This document shows, in pieces, positions 1 to 11,461 of a DNA stretch of 64,000 bases. The notes below the pieces were generated by a model. The model was given only the letters and a program-made list of their open reading frames with translations. It searched no databases and had not been told where the DNA came from. The first letter of the stretch is position 1. The number at the start of each line of letters is the position of its first letter. The stretch spans positions 5,000,501 to 5,064,500 of the forward strand of contig CM038469.1 in the NCBI GenBank assembly GCA_021464415.1. The letters run 5' to 3'. The DNA comes from Lonicera japonica. Taxonomy: Eukaryota; Streptophyta; Magnoliopsida; Dipsacales; Caprifoliaceae. The position numbers were made by a program, and so were the translations under genes.

Positions 1-218
1 AATTAATAATTCTCATTATTTACATTAATAACTCAAATTAATAACCCGATCATTATCATTCCACCCACAAACTCACCCTACCACTCCAAGCCAAATCTTC
101 TATCCAAACACAACCCTTTGATCCAAACACACCCACTATTTCTTCTTCACTTTTTTTTGGACCAATAAAGTGGAATATAAGGTACAATCAGTCTTTCAAA
201 TACCGACACAAATAAGGG

Positions 219-840
219 GAGTACAAGGTGTAGTCCCTTATATAAATGCATCAATAAGAGAAGGAATACAAGCTAGGTGCAATCTCTCTAATAAGAAAAT
301 ACAAGGAGAAAAAAATTGTAGTCCCTCTGGCAAAACTATAGTCTCATGTAGCAGCAAAAGAGCAGAAGGAAGTTGTATAAGTCTCAGCAAAAGAGCACAA
401 CTCTCACCCATATGGAAACATATTCTCTGGTTCTTACAGATGGAATTATGGTTGTAGTAGGGGATCTAGGGTGGGGGTGGGGTGATGGTAGTTGTTTTCC
501 TCATAAGCTTCCTAAATACACGACTATGGGAGTACTAGGTGCAGTCCCTTATATAAATGCATCAATAAGAGAAGGAATACAAGCTAGGTGCAATCTCTCT
601 AATAAGAAAATACAAGGAGCAAAAAATTGTAGTCCCTCTGGCAAAACTATAGTCTCATGTAGCAGCAAAAGAGCAGAAGGAAGTTGTATAAGTCTCAGCA
701 AAAGAGCACAACTCTCACCCATATGGAAACATATTCTCTGGTTCTTACAGATGGAATTATGGTTGTAGTAGGGGATCTAGGGTGGGGGTGGGGTGATGGT
801 AGTTGTTTTCCTCATAAGCTTCCTAAATACACGAGTATGG
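219..840. repeat. 311-bp tandem duplication (copy 1)
   Basis: Two adjacent units of about 311 bp begin near 219 and 530 and are nearly identical. Each ends in a G-rich tract (ggtgggggtgggg). Short ORFs repeat across the units, but they start with non-ATG codons or span the unit joint and match no known family, so I treat the block as non-coding. The same pair recurs near 35165-35786. Confidence 0.9.
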
Positions 841-1229
841 GAGGTATTTTCAATCTTCATAGCAGGGTCTTGTAGGGTTATCTCTATGATCTAAATATCT
901 AATAATATCACCCTTCCTCCCCACCCTCTAGGTGAAAATAAAGCATAAGTAGTGGCAACCTCATCCTTCAATAGCTTGTATTTAAAGGCTTTATCACTAT
1001 ATTTATCCTTAACAACTGTGGGTGATCCTTTGACCACTATCTTACCTTTATGAAACTCAATTGCCACCTTGAGAATCTCGATGGCCCTTTGAAGGTTGTT
1101 TATGCCCTCATCCTCATCATATGTGAAAGTCCTCATTTCATAACATGGTGCTGCAATATAGAGCACCTTCGCATTAGTAGAGTCCATCACCTTTCTAATA
1201 GAGCACCTTCATATATGTCTTATTTTTCC
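841..1229. other. Stretch without recognised gene (copy 1)
   Basis: A 99-codon ORF on the minus strand (891-1190) is open in both copies but shows no recognisable domain. I do not call it a gene. Short repeats of a tagagcaccttc phrase occur at 1157-1212. Confidence 0.4.
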
Positions 1230-2015
1230 TCTTCTGACAAACATTCTTCTATTGATGCAGCTAAGAGAGAAAAAACTATGTATGAAGATTTACTCGTTGG
1301 AATAAAACCGAGCGTTTTGTCCCTTACTCGGTAGAAAGCAATTGAAAGAAAGATGAGAAAAAATTGCATATACTCGGTGAAATAAAAAAGAGTATGTGCA
1401 CCCCTACTTGGTAGAACAAAATCGAGTATATGCACCTTTACTCGGTGGAAATAACCAAATAAAGGGAATTGTGGCAAATTAAAAGAACTTTGCTTGTTTC
1501 ATATGTACAGAGCACTTTTTGATTTACTCGATTATGTTAAACCGAGTAAAAACTTCATTTTAGATCATTTATGGCAGCTTTCAATTTAAAGGTTCTAAAC
1601 ATGTTTTAAGTGGGTTTGAAACCAATTAAGGTTTAAAGGATGTGTGTTTGATGAGAGAAAAGCAAGTGAAAAATCATGTGTATATATATACACACATATA
1701 CATATGGTGGTGGCAACGCTATTGTAAGGAATGAAATGAAGAGGAAGAAGATTAAGGACCAGATGAGTGAAGATGGTGGCGGCCAAAAGCAGAGGTATTG
1801 TAGTGGAGGAATAAGGTTGATGAAGTGGTGGAGTATTTGTGAGAAAAATGGTGGGAGTGTTAGGAAAAGTAATATTAATTAATACTAATACTAATTAGTT
1901 TAAATATTAAATAGAGAAATGATGGGAGGGTTAAGAAGAGAAAAATCATACTTGTGAAGTGTTAGGAGAGATGGAGTATTAGGAAGTGGTGTGCTGTGTG
2001 TAAATAGCGGCGTTC
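1230..2015. mobile_element. Left-damaged MITE with ACTCGGT core (copy 1)
   Basis: The right end near 1996-2015 reads GTGTGTAAATAGCGGCGTTC. Its reverse complement resembles the terminal inverted repeat of the intact element at 14552-15641. The interior (1290-1560) carries degenerate ACTCGGT/ACCGAGT motifs, and the right arm is rich in 'gagtgttagga' phrases as in that element. No matching left end was found, so this looks like a truncated or diverged relative. Confidence 0.6.
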
Positions 2016-3030
2016 TTTAGAAATTGCTATTGAAAATTCAATTAGAACATATTTTTTCCTTTTTTTCTTTCTAACATAGAATATTTTTTTGAATATAAAT
2101 GACAAATGTAGATGGCTTGAAGTACTTCACAAAGCACTTTTTTTCCCTTTAAATAATAATAATTGTAATTCTACCCCCAAAGTGTTAAGAAATATCAAAC
2201 CACCTTGTACTTTCAGACTTTACATAAAAGTCGTTGCAAGAAAAAAAATATTACACTTAGAAAAAGGAAAACAAATCCAAATCCAAATGGGTGGTTAATC
2301 CCCTATAGGCCACATTCCTTATGCCCTATGAAGGGACTAAAAATTCCCTTTAAGTTTGAGTTCACAAGCTTCCAAGCATAATAAAGAATTTTTGACTTCA
2401 TTAAATAACAAATGACGATTGGACACATGTAATTGACATTACTTTGTCTAAGGTGTTGTTTGATAACACTACTTAAAGTTTTCGGATATTGGGGAATAAA
2501 GACATACATCAGCATCATCATCATAATTAGTATTAGAGGCTTTTAAATGGTAAGCTGTGAGTAGTCCTCTTTAGGGTTCTGACCCAAATGGTTAACCAAA
2601 TCTTTCTAGGGTCATGCAATAGCCAAAGCAAGTGATAATTATACATAGATTAGTATGAAAAATTAAACTCTTTGATTAGTATGCTCTGTGATTGCCACTT
2701 TTCATGGATCTCTCACATCAAAAAACTAAGAGATTAATTTGTTCAGAAAACAATTGTATAATTTATGGTATAATAATAGCTAATAATATGTAGTTGAGTT
2801 CCTTGAGATCTTGTGTAAGGCCAAGGTGAGTCGTTGTTATTGCGTCTCGAGAAAGCACTGATATGAAGTGTAGAAAGCAATTATTATCTACCAAAGTAGT
2901 TGATACTTTTAAAATGGTTATTTGAAGAAAAAGAAAGATTAGGTTTGCCAACTTTGTGGGAAGAACTCTATCTTTTAAAACAGTATTTTTTGAAATCTTT
3001 TATAAAATTATTTTCTAGGTTTTGTTTAAA
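2016..3030. other. Non-coding stretch before viral relic (copy 1)
   Basis: AT-rich sequence with only short, unconvincing ORFs. The last few hundred bases may be viral leader sequence, since the viral reading frame begins at 3031, but no primer-binding site was identified. Confidence 0.4.
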
Positions 3031-5797
3031 ATGGAACGCTTTTTAAATAGACCCCCTAATAATTCTTAAGCTATTTCTCGTAGTTTGTCAGTCTCTTTTT
3101 CCTCCTTAGCTCGATTTTTTAAAAAAGATCTAAGTGCTTTGTATGAAGTTACCTATTTGCCCGAAAATGAAAAAATTTCTGAAACAAAGTTGCCCTTGGT
3201 GAACCCTTGTGATGTCTTTTGTAAACCAAATACCCAAACTTTTTCCAAAACAGTCAAAAAGATATTTGGTCCAACCAAAAAACTTCCAGTTAAGGAATTT
3301 TTTCAGTCCTCTCGGATGGATCAAAATCATATTCCAGCAAGTTCCCAGGAACAGTTCATTCAAATCCCTCTTCTGGATGATCTTGTGCATCTAGCTATCT
3401 TTCAAGGATACACCCACATCTACTTTGGTGCTATTCGTCTAGCGCTTACTTTCCATGGTAGGAAAGGTATCCCTGCAGTGTCTCATATAGCTTTGCATGA
3501 TAGCCGTTTCCCAGAATACCAACATGCATGTATTGGTAAAATTCAGACCACTCTGAATGCCGAAACAGTCTTTTTCACCTTTTTCCCAAATTTTAATGTG
3601 CCCCTCGTAGACCCATGCCTCCAAACAACCTTAAAAATCCAAATCCATATCACTGGAGCCTCTCAGGTCCCAAACACCTTTATTGCAATCCTCCACCACC
3701 AAATGATCTATTGAATCCAAAACCGTGCATTCAATATCTCAATCCTAAATCCACATTATGAAGATGCCTTGTGATTAAAGGTTGAATCAGGACAAGCTTC
3801 AAGACATACCTACATCCCTAGACAATTTCCCCGTGAAGAACTCATAAAGTTGTTACCTGAATATTGGGTAACTAATTATGAAAAATTTCATGAAAGAACC
3901 CACCCTAAACTAGTGTCCTCCACTGGTCCGATTTTTATTCGAAAGAATGATAAGTCAGTTGAACTCCGATTTCCCAAAGCCTTATCCATCAGTGCTCAAT
4001 CCCCAGGCCCCTTCACCACTGAGTTTCATATGTTGGAACCTTTGTTCCTCTATCCCACAGATCCCAAGCTTGAAAGCAAACCAATACCTATCTTGTTCTT
4101 TGATAAAAATGGAACCCCGTGTTACCAAGCCCGTGATCCAAAATCTAGCCATGTCTGGTATGACACATATTATTGCAAAGATTACGAAAATGACAGGTAT
4201 AAAGCTGAATATATGGAAGATGTACCTAAGAAAAAAGGCAAAAAAGAAATCCTCTTAGGATGGTTTGAATGAGAGATATGAAGCAAAAGACCCAGCAGTA
4301 GGTTTGCTTGGAAAACCCTCAAAAAAGTTTGATTTCTATGTCCTCTATGGAGATCACAAATTTAAACCATCTCCAGGAATCTCATCATGTTCACCTTATC
4401 CTTCTCCACCAGAACCAATTTTTCCAAGACCCCCTATGCTTCAACCATATTACCAGAAAGCTTTCAAACAGAAAAACTAAGCCAGATCCCCAGAACTTAT
4501 CACCTGTTACATGTTTGATCCAACCTCTGCAAATTATAAATCAAAGTTTCCCAATTTAGATGATTTTTAAAATGCTTGTCAAAGAACCAAACATGTGTGG
4601 AAGATTAAGAATCCTGTTTCTACAGATCCCAATGGACACCTAAAGTCAGTTTCACCTGCAGAAGCTACCCTCAATTGGCATTCTGAGAATACGGTCGCTC
4701 AAAATTAGGTGCTTACAAGAATTGCTCAGTCCCATGATCGTATAGAATCAAGGATGGCCATATTTGCAACAATTGATACTGTAGTTAATGAATGGAAATA
4801 GAATATTCAAATTCTCCACTAACAGCTCCTTCACGTTGTTACTATAGTTAAAGATTTGACTGTTGCCAACAATTTCATTAGTGAAAAAGAAAAAAAAAAT
4901 AAGCATTTAGAAACCCAGCTTCGTGATATTGAAAGGAGACAGCAAGAATCAAACCCTCAGGTCCCATAAGTGCCTCAATTAGCATTCTAGTCTCTTCCTC
5001 AAAGTCAAGCCCTTTCTACTTCTAGCTCATCACTGCTAGTGACATTAGGAGATTTATAGCCGTTAAGCCCTCCAAAGAAAGTGCTACCCCGATGGTTTAG
5101 TCCACAACCATTACAAGTTGCACATAGTGCCTCATTTGCTGCCTCTCCCTCAAGAACTTATCCCAGACCACATGGCCTTTGTCCTCGTGCCCCATATAAC
5201 CCAATCATCACCAATGAAAACCCAACACCTATTTCTACAGCTGCCACAGTCCCATCAGTTACATACCCATTAGACCCAACCATAAGTGCTTCCTCTACCT
5301 CCACATATCAAATGGACATGTTTTCCATAATACAAGAAAACCAACCTACAAACCACATAGCCTAATTTCTCAAAAATTTGGCTAAAACCCTTTAAATTTA
5401 TGATACCCCTGTTGAATCTTTTGAATTTACTTCCGAAGATCCATTCATCCAATTTGAAAAGTTGTTTACAACCAATCCTGTACCTCCACAACCTCAATAG
5501 CCTAAACCCCAACTTGAAGTTGTTCATCCCGATGATGATGATGGTATGTTACATTATGATAGGGATACAGATACATCATACATCTCACAAACTTACACAC
5601 TATTTCTTATACTCAAAACAACATACTTACAACTGAAATTACCATTCTTTTATATAACTAATGAGGCTTACAAACAGACGAAACAAATGGAATCTTATAA
5701 TGACAACCTTACAAACAACTTTAATAAAGTGTACAGGGAGAACACTATTATAGACTATTATTACATAACTTTAATAAAGGTTGTCTTTCACGGGTGA
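3031..5797 (+). pseudogene. Endogenous caulimovirid polyprotein, movement/capsid half (copy 1)
   Basis: The front half of a single-polyprotein plant pararetrovirus. An ATG at 3031 is followed in the same frame by a stop at 3067 and then by about 215 open codons resembling a caulimovirid movement protein (the LAIFQGYTHIYFGAIR region, near 3391-3438). Further in-frame stops lie at 3715 and 3769. The same frame then continues to about 4250, where an extra A in a poly-A run breaks it. Beyond this are a coiled-coil-like, Gln/Glu/Lys-rich stretch (4850-4960) and a Pro/Ser/Thr-rich stretch (5080-5360), all with stops. The layout suggests a florendovirus- or petuvirus-like member, which I infer from similarity and cannot confirm. 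Non-functional. Confidence 0.85.
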
Positions 5798-5803
5798 TGG
5801 CAT

Positions 5804-7853
5804 CTGAGGCTATTTGTCTTCTTGTGTCGACCCTGAGTTAACTCTTGAGTGAATTCTGAGCCAACCAGGTGAGTCATTAATCCGAATTCGAGTTGCCAAA
5901 TCTTCCGATGTGAGCATAATCCGTGTCTGAACTATCTTCTTATATGTCCCAATTCAAAGTTTCTTCTGCATAATCAAAGAGATGATCTGCAAGTCTTCTA
6001 CAGAGCGAGGAATTATTCCATGGTTAATGACCATACAAAATCTCTGTTGGGATGGCATCCATGTCAGCATTGTTATATTTATACATGAAGTAGACAAATT
6101 GGAGCCAATCTTCATTATTGACCGTCCTTTGGTACTTTGAAAGATTATAACTGTACCAACCAATAATTTCAACATTGTTGCAAGTAGAGGAATCTGTAGG
6201 TTGTTCTAATTCATCTTCAGGAAGCTGTTTCATAGGTTTGTTGAAATTGATCATAACATATCTTGCATTATAGATCCTAAGCTTATGACGCCATTGATGG
6301 AAATGCTTGAACCATGAGAGAAACTTTGCAGTGTTGCATCTATACGGTTGACTATAGATAATGTGACTGAAGTCATGATCTATGTCATTGGCATTGAGGT
6401 AGTAAAGCAACGTGGGAGCATCGAACAGAAAGACAACCGTAAAATTTTCACAGAGATATCATAAGAGGCATAAGGCGGCTTTTGGGAGGTGATAAGGCAT
6501 GTGAATGTGAAACAATGACATAAATGGGTAATCTGGATGAAATTTGAGACCACGAAACACAAAACCATGACGACGAATGGTGATTTTAAAAAACCTTTTG
6601 TATTGATCAAAACTTCGAGATTGAAAAAGTTTCTGAAGGATAAACTCTTGGACATCTGGAGGGAGATTTTTAATTCCTTGGATATTTATGGGAAAAAGAA
6701 GATAAATGCATGGAATGATGGTGGAGACTGGGTGGTCTGGTGGCTTGGAAAAGAAATCAGCAAGGATGTTGTATTTTCCTTTCACGTGCTTGACATCAAA
6801 AGACTATTGAGAAAATCAATTGGAACATCGGAGAAGTTAAAGTTGATGAGCATCTTCCTTTTGAATTTTAGCATATGGAGGAATGAAGACATATCAATTT
6901 CAACAAGAAATATGTGACCAATAAGATGAAACTGGAACTTTTCAATTCCTCTTTTGATGGCGAGGATTTCTTTAAACGTTGAATTATAATGTGCTTCTGT
7001 TGACTTGAATTTTCCACTCTTGCAGCCACAAACAGTTCCTTTTCTACTGATTTCTTCAAGTAAAATTGCTGCCCAAAATTCATCACTTGCATCAGTTTGA
7101 AGGACTCTTTTTCTTTCTGATGGGATCTATAAAGGTGGGAGGTTGAAGGTGAGTTTTTTAAGGGCTACCACACAACCACGATGAATCTGACTCCAACATA
7201 GGGGATTTTTTTGGAGGAGTTTCGACAAGGGGCATTATAAGTTGAAACTTTAGGAATGAAATCTGGCATGTAATTAATAAGGCCAAAAAACTGTTGAATT
7301 TGCTTTGTCGAGCTAAGGTTATCAGGGAATTTAAGCAAATCCTGGGAGATATGTGGTTGAAGCTAGAATTTTCCATCAAAAATTGTCATGCCAAGAAAAT
7401 CAATCTTTTGTTTAAGCAATGAGCATTTTTTTCTCAGAATGCATTATACCGTACTACTTGACAATTTCATGGAATTGGTTGAGGATATGGGAATGCGAGG
7501 CTTCATCTGGGGAGTAAAGAAGGATATCATCAATGTAGATTAGGGCATTCGACAACAAAGGCTAAAAGATCTGGATCATGGCTTTTTGGAAACAAGAAGG
7601 GGCATTTTTTAAACCAAAGGGCATCATGGTCCATTAAAAATGGTAATTTAAAATACAAAATGATGTCTTGGGTCTGTCTTCCTTATGAATTCTTAATTGC
7701 CAAAATCCTGCTTTGAGATGAAATTTTGAGAAAACCTTTGCATTGTAGAGGTGCTGGAACATTGACTTCTTCTGAGGGAGAGGGAACTTGTCACTTGCGA
7801 GAAAATGGTTTAACAGCTGATAATTGATAATTAATGACAAGTTTGATTTTGCT
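5804..7853 (-). pseudogene. Endogenous caulimovirid RT/RNase H half, inverted (copy 1)
   Basis: Read on the minus strand from 7853 downwards. The reverse-transcriptase entry block (KFHLKAGFWQLRIHKEDRP) lies about 7750-7680 and the catalytic YIDD box at 7537-7526. The RT connection follows at 7330-7160, the RNase H block beginning TDASDEFW near 7095, and a KGKYNILADF element near 6780. About 250 further codons run to 5950. Frameshifts and stops interrupt it repeatedly. It lies head-to-head with the movement/capsid half, so the proviral fragment has been rearranged. The joint with hAT sequence at about 7853 is open in frame. No active virus can come from this. Confidence 0.88.
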
Positions 7854-9254
7854 TTAAGACAAGAGTTAACCATATCATAAAGTGTTAAATTAAGGCAATG
7901 GGAACCACACGGCATGTAAAATGCTCTAGCATTTATGTCAAGTATTCTTTTTTGAAGACCTTGATGTTTACCTTTCATATTAGAACCATTATCAGAGCCT
8001 TGTCCCATCACGTTATTAATATCTAGATCAAGGGATTGAAGTACATCTTGCAATTTATTGAAAAGCCTAAGTCCAGATGTATCTTCCACATTTATAAACT
8101 CTAGCTAGGATGTACTTTTTAACTTGTATTGGATTACTTGGCACATCTACACATCTTATTATCAAAGTCATTTTCTCTTTGTGACTCGCATCAGGAGTGC
8201 AATCAAGTATCACTGAAATTTTTTTCGCTTTTTATTTTTTTCTATGATTGCATTTTTCACTTTTGATGCTAAAGTAGCTATTAACTCATTTTGAATTTTA
8301 TGGCGAAGATAATGATAATGATTTTTTTTATCTTTGATGAGTTGAAAGTGATCTCGCATTATTGTATCGAATTCTGCAATCATTTCTAATAGGCCTAAAA
8401 AGTAACCATTCGTATCTTCACAAGGTTTTTCATTTGTTCCACAAAATGCCAAATTATTTATAGCAAGACATTCAATAATTCTAAGCATAATATCCCTCCA
8501 ATGTGAAGTCTCTCTCTTAATTTGGTCTTGTAATTCTTTATCAATTGTTTGATTCTTGTTTAATCTAGCCTTTAATTCAGCCGAAGATCTCATGTTGGCA
8601 AGGTGTTCAATACTGTTTTCATGTTCAATAAGCCTTTCACCAATATGTTTATAATCTTTACCTCCCTCACTTGCTAATTGACTTTTAGAATGCATTTTTT
8701 AAACAACTTACAACAAAAACAAAAAACCTTATCTAATTATTTTCAGTACACTAACCATGTTCTATCACAAGCTTCCCCACCTGATATTATTTGAACATAA
8801 TAATTATCAGAAAAGTGTCTAGAGATTTCATAGAGAGGATACTTGATATTAGTTTCTCTTTTAGGACCTTTTTTCTGCAAGTAAACATCTCATTTTAGCA
8901 TCAAGAGAATCCCAAACTGCAGGATCATAAATATTCACATTAAATCTTTTTTCCACATGTTCAGCTTCACTAATGGTATCTCCATGTGTTCATTATGGCA
9001 AAAAGGATCAACATCTTCCATTTTATCAGTTTCTTTATCACTTAGATCACTGACATCTTCGACTTCATTCACATCATTTTCATTCTCAACTAAATGTTCT
9101 CCACCAATTGGAGGCTCAAATTTAGTTAAAGCATCTTCATTAACATCATTTACATATGAAGCATTTGTTTTATTTACAACAAATTTATCCAAAGACCCTC
9201 TTAGAGATTGAGCAATCTCCTCATCGTTTTTTTTAATACCCAAAGAGTTGTTTC
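7854..9254 (-). pseudogene. hAT-type transposase fragment, TTF zinc finger and DUF4371 (copy 1)
   Basis: Minus-strand relic of a ZMYM1-like hAT transposase. From 9254 down there is an acidic N-terminal part ending YDPAVWDSLDAK near 8900. A TTF-type zinc-finger segment follows (about 8870-8690; FCFCCKLF visible), broken by stops. A 161-codon open block (8695-8210) and the GQGSDNGSNMKG region (about 8005-7970) are typical of DUF4371. The C-terminal dimerisation part is missing: sequence switches to viral RT at about 7853. The first block has no ATG; a splice-acceptor-like TAG at 9257-9255 suggests it was an internal exon. Confidence 0.82.
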
Positions 9255-9697
9255 CTAGGAAGCCTTATAATTCTTAAACTTAGTATAAACAAAATCAATA
9301 CAAACACAAATTTCACAATTAACAATAAATAAGTGATAACATAATTATGCAAATAATAAGCAAAGAACAATAAAACTTGGATTTGACATGAGCGCACTGC
9401 TAGATTCGGAGAGAGTATTGGGTACCGATTGAACTTGAATAAATTTCCCAAAACCAAATTCCCAATTGCAAGAACCCTACAATAAACACTATAATTAAAT
9501 TAATGAAAGAAAAAAAAATTGATATCCATTTAATGCTATGAGAAGATTGAATGATGGCTGATTTACATATATATAATACTAATTTTGTAAAGCATTATAT
9601 ATATATATGTATGTATGTATGTATGTATATATACCTAAATGATTTCCAAAGCAGCAAAGCCAATAAAATAATATAAGAGGAATTTTTTATTTTTTTT
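9255..9697. other. Non-coding flank with TATG/TA microsatellite (copy 1)
   Basis: AT-rich sequence, probably the former upstream intron of the hAT gene. A TA/TATG simple repeat at about 9594-9631 is longer than in copy 2, one of the few differences between the copies. Confidence 0.6.
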
Positions 9698-10711
9698 TGT
9701 TAGAAAATGGGTATTAGAAAACACATTTTCTACCATTTTGAGGGCAAAATTGTAATAAGACTTTACACTCGGATGTGAAAGTTCTTAATATATCCGTGTT
9801 CTCCTACGTGAGTACATTGAAATCGTGTATTTACATGCTCAAAATGGTTAAGTGGTGAATGAGTAATTGTCACTCAAAGTGAGCAAGTTGAAATAGAAAA
9901 ATGCAATGAAAGTGGGAAGTCCCACATAGGAAAAGTGGAAAAAATTCTATGGGTTTATAACTAAGCTCATGAGAATGCCTTATTGAATGAGGCAAGGTAA
10001 GAGGCTCTCTCTCGCGCACACAGGCGCAGGGGGGGGTGCAAATCATGGACCGAAATAAGCCTAGAACCATGGTGGCTCATGTGTGCCCGCACCTCCGGAC
10101 CAAAAAGCGAGCCTTGTGCGGGCTAAGTTTTGCACTCGAGATATTAATTTTTTCCAATTTGAATTTCGAATTCATTGTATTTATGTTGATTAATTAACCA
10201 CTTAATGGTCAGTTTTGAGAAACTGATAATGTTTAATGGTCCGTTTTATTTTGTTTAATGACCATTATTCCCTATTGAATTAAAAAGGAGATTTCTGTCT
10301 CATTCCAATACACACAACAAAAAAATTCGACAGTTAAAAGATTTTTCCTCTCCATTGAACCTCCTTCGCGTTTGTTCTAGCTTGTAGGTTTTCTTCTCCG
10401 GTGGTAAGATTCTAGCATCTTCAGTTCGTTCAGTGTACCGAGGTGCTTAGGTTACACTGAAGTACCGTTTTATCCTGGGAAACAGACGTCGTCCGGAATG
10501 CCTCAAGCACTACCGAGGGGCGGCGTAACTGTTTTAAGGAGACGGTGGATATCACAGGACTCGGTTTTATCTATTTGAGTATTTTCAATTGGGAATAAAG
10601 ATTTAAATTTGTATATATAAAGTTTTAACAATCTTAAAAAGTTTGGATAAATTAATTTTGTAATTCTGTGTTCGTGTTGAAACTGACTGTGTACTGTTCT
10701 TTGTAGAGAAT
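9698..10711 (+). repeat. Ty1/copia 5' LTR and leader
   Basis: The element begins TGTTAGAAAATGGG at 9698, exactly where homology with copy 2 stops; copy 2 shows the uninterrupted site at 44638. The region has LTR-like features: a TATA-like gggtttataac near 9951 and, downstream, a C/G-rich transcribed region with cgcgcacacaggcgc. I could not fix the LTR's right end or the primer-binding site, so LTR and leader are given as one block. The matching 3' LTR is not visible; it would lie in or beyond the gap. Confidence 0.65.
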
Positions 10712-11461
10712 ATGACTGATCCAACCAATGTTGTTACTGTACCCGCTGTGGCTACACCCGCTGTGACTGCTTCCGCTGTGGCTGCTAAACCACCGACTGC
10801 TCCAGTCAAGGGGGAAAAACCTGAGAAATTCATTGGCCAGAATTTCAAACGTTGGCAGCAGAAGATGATGTTCTATCTGACCACGTTAAATCTGGCTCGG
10901 TTTTTGACCGAGGAAAAACCTGTAGTTGAAGAAGGTTCCCAAGATATTCAAGCAGTCAGTGCAGCTGATGCTGGAACCATTCTGATTATTTGGCGAAAAA
11001 ACACAATTATGAATGGCTTGTCAGATTCACTGTATGATGTGTATCGTGACAAGAAAACAGCCAAAGAACTGTGGGAAGCTTTGGACCACAAGTATAAAGT
11101 TGAGGACGCCGGTGCTAAGAAATTTATTGTTGGCCGGTTTCTTGATTTTAAGATGGTCGATTCTAAAACTGTTGTGAGCCAAGTTGAAGAGCTACAACTA
11201 ATTTTGCATGAGATACATTCTGAAGGAATGAATCTAAGTGAAAGCTTTCAAACAGCTTCTATTATCGAAAAATTGCCACCATCATGGAATGAGTTTAAAA
11301 ATTATTTAAAACATAAACGAAAGGAAATGTCAGTTGAAGATATAATTCTTAAACTTCGAATTGAAGAAGAAAATAAAATAAAACAGAAAAAGGTTGGGAA
11401 TGGTGGAGGAAAAGGCAATGGTAATGGCAATGGTAATAATGGTAATGGTTTGGGGAGCTAA
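10712..11461 (+). CDS. gag: Ty1/copia gag
   Basis: A 249-codon open frame beginning ATG at 10712. It has an Ala/Val/Pro-rich start, then the UBN2-type gag domain (residues about 30-215) with phrases typical of plant copia gag such as WEALDHKY and [17 protein letters not shown] Lys-rich tail and a Gly/Asn repeat (residues about 225-249) follow. The protein would form the virus-like particle. The zinc knuckle that normally follows (CFNCGKTGHKSSDC) is just downstream near 11583-11624 but past a stop, so the frame has been cut short. It is the best preserved gene of the element. Confidence 0.88.
   Translation: MTDPTNVVTVPAVATPAVTASAVAAKPPTAPVKGEKPEKFIGQNFKRWQQKMMFYLTTLNLARFLTEEKPVVEEGSQDIQAVSAADAGTILIIWRKNTIMNGLSDSLYDVYRDKKTAKELWEALDHKYKVEDAGAKKFIVGRFLDFKMVDSKTVVSQVEELQLILHEIHSEGMNLSESFQTASIIEKLPPSWNEFKNYLKHKRKEMSVEDIILKLRIEEENKIKQKKVGNGGGKGNGNGNGNNGNGLGS

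Larger units (their letters stand above)
1..9697. repeat. 9.7-kb direct repeat, copy 1
   Basis: This block matches 34948-44638 in the same orientation almost base for base. By eye I count roughly two dozen single-base or short-indel differences (for example near 304, 530, 1553, 2547, 4249, 5603, 7410, 7870 and 9598), well under 1 percent. The offset drifts only from 34947 to 34943. The left edge may lie before the window. The right edge is sharp: the match stops in a T-run at 9697, exactly where a copia element starts. It is either a very recent segmental duplication or a second haplotype placed in the scaffold. Confidence 0.97.

Noticed and set aside
891..1190. 99-codon minus-strand ORF open in both copies
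   Set aside because: The copies are nearly identical, so conservation is uninformative, and no domain is visible.
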